DNA of 64,000 nt from Novosphingobium beihaiense (GCF_022832375.1 NZ_JALHLG010000007.1:1-64000); one strand, 5' to 3'; numbered from the stretch's first letter, positions 43,771-52,597 are shown. The notes: generated by a model from the letters alone, not told the origin. Numbers and translations: made by a program.

Positions 43771-45075
43771 ATCTCGATTTTCGACGATGCGCACGGGGTG
43801 CTGACCCGGGCCGGTGCTTTCGAGGGCGGTCTTGTCAGCGGCGTGCTTTCCGTCACGGGGCTGGTTCTGCTGGGCTGGTTTGCCAACTGGCTGGCGAAGA
43901 AGCTGGTGATCCGGCCGGTGACGGAGATCATCGCACGCACGCCGCTGCGCAACGAGGCTGCTGACGCGCGTTCGCTGGTAACGCACCTGGCCAATGTGGT
44001 GCCGGCCGTGATCCTGCTGCAGGGCATTCCGCTCGTTGCCGGGTTGCCCGAGCGGTTCGTGCTGTTCGTGCAGGTCGTGGCGCAGTCTTTCGTCGTCTTC
44101 ACGCTCGCGCGCGCGCTGAGCGATCTGCTGGAACTGGCGAACGACGCCTATGAGCTGAAACCCGATGCCGCGAGCCGCCCGATCAAGGGCTATGTGCAGG
44201 TCGGCAAGATCGTGGTCTATGCCGCGGCGGCCATTCTGATCACCGCCACGCTGATCGGCCAGTCGCCGTTCCTGCTGCTTTCCGGGCTTGGCGCGCTGGC
44301 CGCAGTGCTGATGCTGATTTTTCGCGACACGATCCTGTCACTGGTCGCTTCGGTGCAGCTGCGCTCCAACGATATGCTGCGCGTGGGCGACTGGATCGAG
44401 ATGCCGCAGCTCAATGCCGATGGCGATGTGATCGATATCGCGCTGCACACCGTGAAAGTGCAGAATTTCGACAAGACCGTTACCACCATTCCCACGCACA
44501 AGCTGATCTCCGATTCCTACCGCAACTGGCGTTTCATGCGCGAATGGGGCGGGCGGCGGATCAAGCGGCCGCTGCTGCTGGATCAGACCACGGTCAGCTT
44601 TCTGTCGCGCCAGCAATGGGACGATTTGCGCGCCTTTGCGATCCTGCGGCCCTATATGGACGCCAAGGAGCAGGAACTGGCAGTCTGGAATGCCGCGCAT
44701 GCCTATGGCGAGGGGGAGGAGGACCGCCCGGCGAACCGGCGGCGGCCGACCAATGCCGGGACGTTCCGGGCCTATGTCAAAGCCTATCTCAAGGTGCATC
44801 CGCGCATTTCCAAGCGCGGCACCTTGCTGGTGCGTCAGCTTGAACCCACTGAAAAAGGGCTTCCGCTGGAAATCTATTGCTTCACCAATACCGCGGACTG
44901 GGGCGAGTACGAAGCGATCCAGGCGGATATCTTCGATCATCTTATCGCGATCCTGCCGCAATTCGGGCTCCGGCTGTTCCAGCAGCCGGGCGGTGCCGAT
45001 CTTGCGCGGCTGGACGCTTGCGTTTCCGGCGGAACGCATCAAAGCAGGGTGCCGTCCCGGCAAGGGGATACCTGA
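43771..45075 (+). CDS. Mechanosensitive ion channel, MscS family (YbdG-like), probable non-canonical start
   Basis: About 434 residues: several membrane helices (about 20-160), the MscS pore/beta-domain core with MLIFRDTILSLVASVQL and RVGDWIEMPQLNADGDVIDIALHTVKVQNFDKTVTTIP split across the domain, and a long C-terminal domain, as in YbdG/MscM-type channels that gate on osmotic downshift. A perfect AGGAGG lies at 43760-43765, but the next in-frame codons are ATC (43771) and ATT (43777). The nearest in-frame GTG, at 43798, is 32 bases from the AGGAGG. Start is therefore uncertain; ATC at 43771 has ideal spacing. Confidence 0.85.
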   Translation: MSIFDDAHGVLTRAGAFEGGLVSGVLSVTGLVLLGWFANWLAKKLVIRPVTEIIARTPLRNEAADARSLVTHLANVVPAVILLQGIPLVAGLPERFVLFVQVVAQSFVVFTLARALSDLLELANDAYELKPDAASRPIKGYVQVGKIVVYAAAAILITATLIGQSPFLLLSGLGALAAVLMLIFRDTILSLVASVQLRSNDMLRVGDWIEMPQLNADGDVIDIALHTVKVQNFDKTVTTIPTHKLISDSYRNWRFMREWGGRRIKRPLLLDQTTVSFLSRQQWDDLRAFAILRPYMDAKEQELAVWNAAHAYGEGEEDRPANRRRPTNAGTFRAYVKAYLKVHPRISKRGTLLVRQLEPTEKGLPLEIYCFTNTADWGEYEAIQADIFDHLIAILPQFGLRLFQQPGGADLARLDACVSGGTHQSRVPSRQGDT

Positions 45076-45199
45076 CGGGGGTAATCCCGCTGATGCCTTG
45101 CCATGTAAATGACGCAAGCTATGAATAATTCGATGCGGGCGGCAGATGCAGCGTCCCCATACCGCGCTGCTGCGGCCAGTATTTCTTGAAGGGGTATAC

Positions 45200-45952
45200 A
45201 TGAAGAAGATTGTGGCGTTCGATCTCGACGGAACGCTGGCGTTGAGCAAGCAGCCGTTGACGGACGAGATGGCGGACCTGATGGCCGAACTTCTGACCGT
45301 TGCCCAGGTCGCCGTCATTTCCGGGGGAGACTGGCCGCAGTTCGACAAGCAGGTGGCCAGCCGCCTGCCCGCGCACGCCGATCTTTCGCGCCTGTGGATG
45401 ATGCCCACCAGCGGCGCCAAGCTCTTCGTCCATCGTGAAGAGGCCTGGACGCCGGTCTATGCCGAACTTTTCACCGAAGAGCAGAAGCGCGAGATTCTGG
45501 AAGCTTTCGATGCCGCGCTCGATGCTACGGGCTTCACTCCGGAAGAAACCTGGGGCGAGCGGATCGAGGATCGCGGCAGCCAGATCACCTTTTCCGCGCT
45601 GGGCCAGCAGGCCCCGCTTCATGCCAAGGAAGTCTGGGATCCCGATTTCGCCAAGCGCAAGGTGATACAGGCCGATCTGATCCAGCGCCTGCCGGGCGTC
45701 TCGGTCAATCTGGGCGGCGCGACATCGGTGGACGTAACCCAGCCGGGCGTCGACAAGGCATGGGGCCTGAAGCGCCTTGCCGAACACAGCGGCGTGGCCG
45801 AAGCGGACATGTTGTTCATCGGCGATGCGATCTTCCCCGGCGGCAACGACTATCCGGCCAAGGCGATGGGGCTCGATACGATCTGCGTGCGCGATCCGGC
45901 CGATACCGCGAATGTGATCGCCGCTATCGTTGCCTGCCAGAAGGCGGGCTGA
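45200..45952 (+). CDS. HAD-superfamily (IIB-type) hydrolase, phosphomannomutase-like
   Basis: A 250-residue HAD protein. Motif I is VAFDLDGTLALSKQPL near residue 6, motif II VISGGDWPQF, and the C-terminal motif GVDKAWGLKRLAEHSGV with LFIGDAIFPGGNDYPAKAMG. The cap domain (about residues 85-180) is of the IIB type seen in eukaryotic-like phosphomannomutases and sugar-phosphate phosphatases. The substrate is unknown. The ATG at 45200 follows GAAGGGG; a longer frame from 45146 is rejected. Confidence 0.85.
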   Translation: MKKIVAFDLDGTLALSKQPLTDEMADLMAELLTVAQVAVISGGDWPQFDKQVASRLPAHADLSRLWMMPTSGAKLFVHREEAWTPVYAELFTEEQKREILEAFDAALDATGFTPEETWGERIEDRGSQITFSALGQQAPLHAKEVWDPDFAKRKVIQADLIQRLPGVSVNLGGATSVDVTQPGVDKAWGLKRLAEHSGVAEADMLFIGDAIFPGGNDYPAKAMGLDTICVRDPADTANVIAAIVACQKAG

Positions 45953-45997
45953 GCGCGGTCTGCCTCGGCAGCAGGGCTCCGCACAGGAACGATCGCG

Positions 45998-46558
45998 ATG
46001 CCCGCTTTCTATCTGACGCTGATTGCCGTCCTGCTCGCCGGGATCGGCGCGCGCGGCCAGATGACGATCGCAGGCCTTGCGCGGGCACAAGGCGCGCGGC
46101 CCGGCGTGCTGATCGTGGCGCTGGTCTCGGCCGTGCTGACCGCGCTGCTGGCGGCGTGGGCCGCGCATGCCGTGCTGGCGGAACTGCCGCCGCCGGCGCG
46201 CATGGTCTTTGCGGCCATGGCGCTGGGTCTGGCGGGGCTGGAATCCCTGGCGCTGGCCCCCCGGCGGGACGATCCGCGCGAGCCGACTCGCTCGCTGGGG
46301 GCGCTGGCGCTGGTCCTGCTGGCGCAGCAAGTGACCGATGCCGCGCGGTTTCTGATTTTCGGCATGGGGGTCGGCCTGGCCGCGCCCATCGCATCGGGCG
46401 CGGCGGGCGTGCTGGGCGGCGCCGTGCTGGCAGGGGCCGCCTGGGCTTTCCCGCAAGTGTCCGGAATGTCCGCCGTGCGCTGGATACGGCGGACTGCCGG
46501 CGGTTTGCTCGCGATCGCGGCGCTGGTGTTATTTCTTTCGCAAATCGGGATTCTCTGA
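45998..46558 (+). CDS. Six-helix membrane protein, function unknown
   Basis: A 186-residue, very hydrophobic protein with about six membrane helices and little soluble sequence. The two halves each start with a Gly/Arg-containing turn (GIGARGQMTIAGLAR and LLAQQVTDAARFLIFG), faintly like the duplicated layout of GDT1/TMEM165 (UPF0016) transporters, but the ExGD(K/R)(S/T) motif is missing. It lies between the HAD gene and dps. The family resemblance is weak. Confidence 0.55.
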   Translation: MPAFYLTLIAVLLAGIGARGQMTIAGLARAQGARPGVLIVALVSAVLTALLAAWAAHAVLAELPPPARMVFAAMALGLAGLESLALAPRRDDPREPTRSLGALALVLLAQQVTDAARFLIFGMGVGLAAPIASGAAGVLGGAVLAGAAWAFPQVSGMSAVRWIRRTAGGLLAIAALVLFLSQIGIL

Positions 46559-46572
46559 TCGAAAAATTCAGT

Positions 46573-46597
46573 CGAACAAACTCTTATAATCGGCGTT
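46573..46597 (+). promoter_or_regulatory. EcfG-like promoter upstream of dps
   Basis: CGAAC at 46573-46577, a 16-base spacer and CGTT at 46594-46597, close to the GGAAC-N16/17-CGTT consensus of the alphaproteobacterial general-stress sigma factor EcfG. It lies about 50 bases before the dps ATG. Confidence 0.55.
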
Positions 46598-46645
46598 TTA
46601 TGCGGTAGAGCGTGTTTACGAGACACAACAGAGGGAAACGCCATC

Positions 46646-47104
46646 ATGACCTCCAAGGACAATTCCAAAGCCGCCCTGATCGACAGCCTGAACGGCCTGC
46701 TGGCGGATAGCTTCGCGCTGTACCTGAAGACCAAGAACTTCCATTGGCACGTGCGTGGCCCGCAGTTCCACGATCTGCACTTGCTGTTCGACACCCACGC
46801 CACCGAGGTTTTCGGGCTCACCGATCTTATCGCCGAACGCGTGCGCAAGCTGGGCGGCACGACGATGACCTCGATCGGTTCGATCGCCGCCAAGACCACG
46901 ATCCGCAACGAGGACGATGCGCGCCTTGATGCCATGGCGATGGTCAAGCAGCTGTTCGAGGATAACACGGCGTTCGTGGCCACGCTCAAATCGGTCAAGG
47001 AACTGGCGGGCGAAGCGGGCGACAATGCCACCGACGGCATTATCGACGACTGGACCGACCAGGCCGAACAGCGCGCGTGGTTCCTGCGGGAAATTATGGC
47101 CTGA
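46646..47104 (+). CDS. dps: DNA-protection during starvation protein Dps
   Basis: A 152-residue ferritin-like protein. The inter-subunit ferroxidase residues are visible in KTKNFHWHVRGPQFHDLHLLFDTHATEVF (split here by His and Asp/Glu), with the usual NFHWHV core near residue 32 and the later DWTDQAEQRAWFLREIMA tail. Dps forms dodecamers that oxidise and store iron and shield DNA. GAGGG precedes the ATG at 46646. The promoter-like EcfG motif upstream fits general-stress control. Confidence 0.93.
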   Translation: MTSKDNSKAALIDSLNGLLADSFALYLKTKNFHWHVRGPQFHDLHLLFDTHATEVFGLTDLIAERVRKLGGTTMTSIGSIAAKTTIRNEDDARLDAMAMVKQLFEDNTAFVATLKSVKELAGEAGDNATDGIIDDWTDQAEQRAWFLREIMA

Positions 47105-47119
47105 CCATTTCGTGACGGC

Positions 47120-47143
47120 GGGGAGAGTGCTAGACCTCTCCCC
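47120..47143 (+). terminator. Hairpin between dps and pgl
   Basis: Perfect 8-bp arms GGGGAGAG/CTCTCCCC with an 8-base loop (TGCTAGAC), ending one base before the pgl ATG at 47145. It may end the dps transcript or occlude pgl initiation; there is no T-run. Confidence 0.45.
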
Positions 47144-47144
47144 G

Positions 47145-47762
47145 ATGTCCAAGCTCGAAATCCTTAAAAACGCCGATAACGGCGCCATTGCCGCATGGTT
47201 CGCGCAGCGCCTGCGCGCCGCGCTGGCCCTGAACCCGGAAATCGCGGTGACAGTGCCGGGCGGCTCCACCCCGTTTCCGATCTTCGACCTGCTGGCGAAA
47301 GAGGATCTGCCGTGGGAACGCATCGCGGTCTGGCCCGGGGACGATCGCATCGTCGATGAGGATCATCCGGCCAGCAATGTGGGCAAGATCCGCGCGCGGC
47401 TGGAGCCTGCCGGGGCGAAGATCGTGCCGCTGGCAGAGGATGCGCAGCCGCCGCATTTCGCCATCGCCTGGCTGGGCATGGGCGGTGACGGGCATGTGGC
47501 CTCGCTGTTTCCCAACACCGATCCGCAGGCGGACGATCCGCATCCGGTGCGCCGCCTGACGCCCGATCCCCTGCCGCCCGAAGCCCCGTTCGACCGTCTG
47601 AGCCTGACGATCCCCGCGCTGACGGACAGCGACGAGATCATGTTCGTGATCCGGGGGGCGGATAAACGCGCCGTGTTCGATGCGGCGGTGAAGGGCAAAC
47701 ATGATCTGCCGGTTTCCCGTCTGCTCAAGGCGGCGCGGCATAAAGTGACGTGTTTCTGCTGA
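47145..47762 (+). CDS. pgl: 6-phosphogluconolactonase
   Basis: A 205-residue DevB/SOL-type enzyme hydrolysing 6-phosphogluconolactone in the pentose-phosphate and Entner-Doudoroff routes. Key segments are VTVPGGSTPFPIFDLLA near residue 36, WPGDDRIV near residue 64 and WLGMGGDGHVASLFP near residue 108, with the catalytic His in GDGH. zwf and edd, its usual partners, are not in the window. The ATG at 47145 lies directly after a hairpin; a GTG at 47112 that would include the hairpin in the coding region is possible. Confidence 0.9.
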   Translation: MSKLEILKNADNGAIAAWFAQRLRAALALNPEIAVTVPGGSTPFPIFDLLAKEDLPWERIAVWPGDDRIVDEDHPASNVGKIRARLEPAGAKIVPLAEDAQPPHFAIAWLGMGGDGHVASLFPNTDPQADDPHPVRRLTPDPLPPEAPFDRLSLTIPALTDSDEIMFVIRGADKRAVFDAAVKGKHDLPVSRLLKAARHKVTCFC

Positions 47763-48250
47763 AAATCCTGCCGGCCCCACTGCACCGGGCGCTTTACCGT
47801 CTGGCGCACTGGGCGCGAAAGCAGGTGTGGAAGGTCCGGCGTTCGAACGTATCCGGCGTGCGCGTGCTGGCGCTTGACGAGGCAGGCCGCGTGCTGCTGG
47901 TTCGCCATTCCTATGGCACGCGCAGCTGGATGCCGCCGGGTGGCGGCTTCGGTGGGGAGGAAGACCCGGTCGCGGCAGGTCGGCGCGAACTGGCCGAGGA
48001 GACCGGCTGCGGGCTGCACGCGGCGCGGCTGGTGGCGGTTGTCGACGAGGATCTGCACGGCGCCACGAACCGCGTTCACATCGTCGCCGGGCGCGCGGAG
48101 GGGCAGGCCATGCCGGACAGGCGCGAGATCGTGGCAGCACGCTTTTTCCCGCTGGATGCGCTGCCGGGCGCCATGGGCAAGGGGCTGGCGGACAGCATCT
48201 GCGGCTGGGTGGAAACCTACCGCGCGCAGGGGCCGTCACAGCAGAGATAA
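47750..48250 (+). CDS. Nudix hydrolase
   Basis: A 166-residue Nudix protein with a textbook Nudix box: GGFGGEEDPVAAGRRELAEE then TGC (G-x5-E-x7-REUxEExGU) at about residues 64-86. A basic, hydrophobic N-terminal helix (PAPLHRALYRLAHWARKQVW) could associate with the membrane. The substrate is unknown. The GTG start at 47750 overlaps the pgl 3' end and its stop overlaps the convergent dinB by 15 bases. Confidence 0.88.
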   Translation: MFLLKILPAPLHRALYRLAHWARKQVWKVRRSNVSGVRVLALDEAGRVLLVRHSYGTRSWMPPGGGFGGEEDPVAAGRRELAEETGCGLHAARLVAVVDEDLHGATNRVHIVAGRAEGQAMPDRREIVAARFFPLDALPGAMGKGLADSICGWVETYRAQGPSQQR

Positions 48251-49357
48251 CTGGCCATCCTTCGCCGGGCGGGCTTCCTCCTCTGTGCGTTCCAATGCGG
48301 ACAGGGTGAGGCCCATCAGCCGGATCGGCTGGGGCAGGGGCATCAATTCGTCGAGCAGGGCATGGCCGATCGCGCCGAATTCCGCCTTGTCCGCCACATA
48401 ATGCGTTAGCGAGCGGGCGCGGGTGAGCGTCTTGAAATCGGCATAGCGCAGTTTCAGGGTTACGGTGCGTCCGCGGGCCGAGGCGCGTTCGATCCGTTCC
48501 CAGACGGTATCGACGATGTGGTCCATGGTCTCGCGCAGCGCTTCGCTCTCCTTGATATCCTCGGAAAAGGTGCGCTCGCCGCCCACCGATTTGCGCGGGC
48601 GATTGGCGCGCACCTGCCGCAAGTCCACCCCGCGCGCGGCGCGAAACAGGTATTCGGCGAAGCTGCCGAAATGGGCGCGCAGGAAGGCGAGGTCTTTCGT
48701 CGCAAGGTCCGCCCCGGTCTCGATGCCCAGCTTTGCCATCTTTTCCGCCCCGCGCGGGCCGACGCCGTGGAACCGGCGCACCGGCAGACCGGCCACGAAA
48801 GCGGCGCCTTGCCCGGGCCGGATTACGCAGAGGCCATCGGGTTTGTTCTGATCGCTGGCCAGCTTGGCGAGGAACTTGTTGTAGGAGACCCCGGCGCTGG
48901 CGGTGAGGCCCGTTTCCGCCTTGATGCGGCGCCGGATTTCCTCGGCAATGCGGGTGGCCGAGCCGATCCCCTGGAGGTCGGCGGTCACGTCCAGATAGGC
49001 CTCGTCGAGCGAGAGCGGCTCCACATGCGGCGTATATTCGAGGAAGATCGCGCGGATCTGGCGGCTGACGGCGGTGTAGACATCGAAGCGCGCCTTGCGG
49101 AAGATCAGGTCCGGGCAGAGCCGCAGCGCCCGTTTCGAAGGCATCGCCGAACGCACGCCAAAGGTGCGCGCCTCGTAGCTCGCTGCCGCCACCACGCCGC
49201 GCCCGGCCGCGCCGCCCACCGCCACCGGTTTGCCGCGCAGCGCGGGATCGTCGCGCTGTTCCACGCTGGCGAAGAAGGCGTCCATGTCGACATGGATCAC
49301 CTTGCGCAGCCCATCGGCTTCCTCTTCGTGTCCGGACGGTGCAGGGGGCGGCGGCAT
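48236..49357 (-). CDS. dinB: DNA polymerase IV (Y-family)
   Basis: A 373-residue translesion polymerase. The palm motifs are IHVDMDAFFASVEQRDDP near residue 21 and SLDEAYLDVT near residue 115, with the TASAGVSYNKFLAKLASDQNKPDG segment next. Helix-hairpin-helix and little-finger domains follow. The last residues (KDGQLSLL) form a Q-L-S-L-L sequence typical of a beta-clamp-binding motif (QLxLF type). The ATG at 49357 yields a 17-residue Pro/Glu-rich leader; a start nearer GLRKVIHVD cannot be excluded. Confidence 0.95.
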   Translation of the reverse strand: MPPPPAPSGHEEEADGLRKVIHVDMDAFFASVEQRDDPALRGKPVAVGGAAGRGVVAAASYEARTFGVRSAMPSKRALRLCPDLIFRKARFDVYTAVSRQIRAIFLEYTPHVEPLSLDEAYLDVTADLQGIGSATRIAEEIRRRIKAETGLTASAGVSYNKFLAKLASDQNKPDGLCVIRPGQGAAFVAGLPVRRFHGVGPRGAEKMAKLGIETGADLATKDLAFLRAHFGSFAEYLFRAARGVDLRQVRANRPRKSVGGERTFSEDIKESEALRETMDHIVDTVWERIERASARGRTVTLKLRYADFKTLTRARSLTHYVADKAEFGAIGHALLDELMPLPQPIRLMGLTLSALERTEEEARPAKDGQLSLL

Positions 49358-49466
49358 GCCCGTTCTATAGGACGGGTTGGCGATGTTTCACAAATGTTCT
49401 TGCGCCGGATGACGGTTGCCTTGTTCGCACTTGCGGCTTTTTCGCGCTTGCGGCATGGGCGCGGCT

Positions 49467-50747
49467 ATGCATTCCCCCGATGCGCCTGTCCCCTCTGAAC
49501 AACCCGAACGCTTCCCCATGGGAGAGGTGGAATTCGTCGCGCTCCTTGCGTCCATCCAGGCGCTGATGGCGCTGTCGATCGACGTGATGCTGCCTGCGCT
49601 TGGCCGCATTTCCAACGATCTGGGCGTTTCCGATCCGAACGAGCGCCAGCTTATCGTCGGCGTGTTCCTGATCTGCTCGGGGCTGGCTTCGCTGTTTCCC
49701 GGCGCGATCGCGGACCGGTTTGGGCGGCGGCGGGTGCTGCTGACGGCGGTTTCGGGCTATATCCTGCTCTCGCTGATCTGCGCCGTCTCGGGCAGTTTTA
49801 CCCTGCTGCTGATTGCGCGCGGGGTGGCCGGGGCGATCACTTCGGCCATGCTGGTGCTGCCGATGGCGATCCTGCGCGACCGGTTCGACGGGGACCGCAT
49901 GGCGCGCACCCAGTCGATGATCGCGATGACGTTCATGGTGGTGCCGATGATCGCGCCCATGGTGGGGCAGACGGTGCTGCTCATCGCCAGCTGGCGCTGG
50001 ATCTTCGGGATCATGACGGTGATGGGGCTGGTGGTCTTCACCTGGATCCTGTTGCGCCTGCCCGAAACCCTGAAGCCCGAATTCCGCCAGCCGATTCAGG
50101 TGCGGGTGATCGCCGGAAACATGGCGCTGGCCTTGCGCGAGCGCGCCTCGTTCGGATACTTCTTCGGCGCGGCCTTCGTTCAAGGCGCACTGTTCGGCTA
50201 TATCAACAGCGCGCAGCAACTGGTGGGCGAGCATTTTGGTGCAGGGATGCTGTTCCCGGCCGTATTCGGCGGCATGGCGCTGGTGATGGCCAGCACCAAC
50301 TTCATCAATTCCCGCATTGTCGAACATTTCGGCGCCCGGCGCGTGTCGCACACGGCGCTGATCGCCTACATCGGGCTGGCGGCGTTGCACCTGATCGTTG
50401 CGTTGAACGGTGAGAACCTGTGGATCTTCGTGCCGCTGATGACACTGAGCATGTGCATGATGAGCTTCATCGGCGCGAACTTCCAGGCGATTTCGCTGCA
50501 GCCGTTCGGGCGCATTGCCGGGGCGGCCTCTTCGGTGATGTCGTTCCTGCGCACGGTGATCGGCGCCGTGCTCGGCACGCTGATCGGGCAGGCCTATGAC
50601 GGTACGGCGCGGCCGATTATGGCCGCGATGGCTGTCTGCGGGACCACCGCGCTGGTGCTGGTGCTCTATTCGGAGGGTGGGCGCCTGTTCCGCCGGATCA
50701 ATCCGCCGGGTTTCTACAAGAACAACCCGCCGCCGGCCGCGCACTGA
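49467..50747 (+). CDS. Bcr/CflA-type multidrug MFS exporter
   Basis: About 426 residues with 12 membrane helices. The MFS motif A (GAIADRFGRRRVLL) lies between helices 2 and 3, and the antiporter motif C region (AMTFMVVPMIAPMVGQTVL) is typical of Bcr/CflA drug:H+ antiporters. The C-terminal tail is short and Pro/Asn-rich. The start is uncertain: ATG at 49455 and 49467 are both in frame and neither has a strong ribosome-binding site. The substrate is not predictable. Confidence 0.88.
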   Translation: MHSPDAPVPSEQPERFPMGEVEFVALLASIQALMALSIDVMLPALGRISNDLGVSDPNERQLIVGVFLICSGLASLFPGAIADRFGRRRVLLTAVSGYILLSLICAVSGSFTLLLIARGVAGAITSAMLVLPMAILRDRFDGDRMARTQSMIAMTFMVVPMIAPMVGQTVLLIASWRWIFGIMTVMGLVVFTWILLRLPETLKPEFRQPIQVRVIAGNMALALRERASFGYFFGAAFVQGALFGYINSAQQLVGEHFGAGMLFPAVFGGMALVMASTNFINSRIVEHFGARRVSHTALIAYIGLAALHLIVALNGENLWIFVPLMTLSMCMMSFIGANFQAISLQPFGRIAGAASSVMSFLRTVIGAVLGTLIGQAYDGTARPIMAAMAVCGTTALVLVLYSEGGRLFRRINPPGFYKNNPPPAAH

Positions 50748-50823
50748 GTTCCGGTGCCGGGCCCGGCAGCTTGCCGCGCGCCGGTTCTATCTCCCGTGTT
50801 TGCCGGATATGCTGGCCGGGCCG

Positions 50824-50970
50824 CTACATGCGACGGCCACGGAACAGCTGAACCAGTCCAACGATGACGGCGATCACCAGCAGCAGATGGATCAGCGCGC
50901 CGGATACCTTGAATACGATGAAGCCGAGCAGCCAGAGGGCCAGCAGGACGGCGGCGATGGTGAACAGCAT
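50824..50970 (-). CDS. Small membrane protein, lmo0937 family
   Basis: A 48-residue peptide with two hydrophobic helices (MLFTIAAVLLALWLLGFIVF and LIHLLLVIAVIVGLVQLF) and a basic tail GRRM, matching the lmo0937/DUF5670 pattern of very small stress-associated membrane proteins. The ATG at 50970 follows GGGAGAA; the 16-codon upstream extension lacks support. It lies 60 bases downstream of crtB in the same direction and may be an independent unit. Confidence 0.8.
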   Translation of the reverse strand: MLFTIAAVLLALWLLGFIVFKVSGALIHLLLVIAVIVGLVQLFRGRRM

Positions 50971-51030
50971 GAGCGTTTCTCCCGAATCGTGTCCATAAGG
51001 AACGCACAGGGCGCTCAAATGCTCCCGCAG

Positions 51031-51993
51031 CTACCGGGAGGCCGCTGTGGTGAAGTCGCCTCGGGTCAGCGCAGGGTGAGGCGCGATTGGCGGATCGCGG
51101 CGCGCTTCGCCCCATGCGGCGGCAATAAAACGTGCCTTTTCCATTGGGCTTGTGGAGACGCGGTGGTCCCAGGCATGCTCCCCGAGCCGTTCGACTTTGC
51201 GGGCGATGGCGCCGTAGATATTGGCGGCGGACAGCACTGCCCAGCGCTGGCGGAAGGCCAGCCGGGCCGCGCCGGTGCGGGCCGAAGCCTCGTATTCCCG
51301 GGCCAGCGTGCAGGCGCGGGCGATCATCGGCACCAGCGCACGGCGATAATGCGGCTTGGTGACTTCGCCGGGCGGAATGTCGGCTTCCGCCAGCCACTCC
51401 ACCGGCAGATAGCAGCGCCCCTGTGCATCGTCTTCCCACACGTCGCGCACGATGTTGCCGAGCTGGAAGGCGATGCCGAGATCGCAGGCGCGGTCGAGCG
51501 TGTCCCGGTCGTCCGCGGGCACGCCCATCACGGCGGCCATCATCACCCCCACGGCTCCGGCGACATGGTAGCAGTAGCGCAGCATGTCGGCCTCGCTGCG
51601 CGGACGCCATTCGTCCGCGTCCATGGCAAAGCCGGTCAGCACGTCTTCCACCATCGCACGCGTCAGCGGCACTTCCTGCATGAGCAGGCCCAGGGCATCG
51701 AACGCGGGGGTGCCGGTGGCTTCCCTGGCCATCGCCAGTTCGGTCAGCGTGCGGATCGTCGCGAGGCGGTTTTCCGGGGCCAGCCGGGTGCCGATGGGGC
51801 CGGGCAGCACGGGGCGGCCATGTTCCTGCTCGTCGGCAATGTCGTCGCAGGCGCGGCACCAGGCATAGAGCAGCCAGACCCGTTCGCGCGTCGTGCGGTC
51901 GAACAGGCGGCTGGCGGCGGCAAAGCTCTTCGAGCCCCGGCGGATCGAGCGGCGGGCTGCGGCGACGAGCGCGGGGCGGTCATATCCGGCCAT
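51031..51993 (-). CDS. crtB: Phytoene synthase
   Basis: A 320-residue trans-isoprenyl diphosphate synthase joining two geranylgeranyl diphosphates to phytoene. The aspartate-rich motifs are CRACDDIADEQE near residue 49 and QLGNIVRDVWEDDAQGRCYLP split near residue 175 (DxxxD type). A conserved LARE...YEAS segment follows. The ATG at 51993 has GGGGGG upstream; an ATG six codons earlier is possible. It is the last biosynthetic gene of the crtY-crtI-orf-LOG-crtB unit. Confidence 0.94.
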   Translation of the reverse strand: MAGYDRPALVAAARRSIRRGSKSFAAASRLFDRTTRERVWLLYAWCRACDDIADEQEHGRPVLPGPIGTRLAPENRLATIRTLTELAMAREATGTPAFDALGLLMQEVPLTRAMVEDVLTGFAMDADEWRPRSEADMLRYCYHVAGAVGVMMAAVMGVPADDRDTLDRACDLGIAFQLGNIVRDVWEDDAQGRCYLPVEWLAEADIPPGEVTKPHYRRALVPMIARACTLAREYEASARTGAARLAFRQRWAVLSAANIYGAIARKVERLGEHAWDHRVSTSPMEKARFIAAAWGEARRDPPIAPHPALTRGDFTTAASR

Positions 51994-52017
51994 GGCCGTC
52001 CCCCCGCGCATGGATGC

Positions 52018-52596
52018 TCACAGCGTATCCGGGTTCATGTTCACGATGGGCGTGACCGGTTCGTGTGCCTGCATGCGCTGCAGCAGCAGGTCCAGCTCGC
52101 TTTCGGCCATGACGATGCCCTGGTGGGCGGGGCGCACGAAACCCACTTCGGCCATGTGCCGGTTGAATTCCAGAAGCCCGTCGTAGAAGCCGAATGCGTT
52201 GAGGATGCCCACCGGCTTGTTGTGATAGCCCAGCTGCGCCCAGCTTACCGCTTCCCACAATTCGTCCATCGTGCCCACGCCGCCGGGCAGGACCAGGAAC
52301 CCGTCCGACAGGCGGGTGAAGGCAGCCTTGCGCTCGTGCATGTCGGAAACGATGGTCAGTTCGCAATCGTAATTGGCGACTTCCCCCGTTACCAGCGCTT
52401 GCGGGATCACGCCGATCACTTCGCCGCCCGCCAGCATGGCGGACCCGGCGATGGCGCCCATCAGGCCCAGCTTGCCGCCGCCGTAAACGACGCCGATGCC
52501 CTTTCTGGCCAGTGTTGCGCCGACCTCGCGGGCAAGGTCCATGTAGCGGGGATCGGCGGGGGTGGCGGAGCCGCAATAGACGGCAAGGCGTTTCAT
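52018..52596 (-). CDS. LOG-family protein (TIGR00730, cytokinin riboside phosphoribohydrolase-like)
   Basis: A 192-residue Rossmann-like protein. The family motif FLVLPGGVGTMDELWEA near residue 100 (PGGxGTxxE) and the N-terminal YCGSATPADP are clear, plus the IVSDMHERKA segment. LOG proteins hydrolyse nucleotide monophosphate N-glycosidic bonds, and some are implicated in cytokinin activation. Its ATG lies one base after the stop of the upstream unknown gene, inside the carotenoid operon. A direct role in pigment synthesis is not implied by its family. Confidence 0.9.
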   Translation of the reverse strand: MKRLAVYCGSATPADPRYMDLAREVGATLARKGIGVVYGGGKLGLMGAIAGSAMLAGGEVIGVIPQALVTGEVANYDCELTIVSDMHERKAAFTRLSDGFLVLPGGVGTMDELWEAVSWAQLGYHNKPVGILNAFGFYDGLLEFNRHMAEVGFVRPAHQGIVMAESELDLLLQRMQAHEPVTPIVNMNPDTL

Positions 52597-52597
52597 A

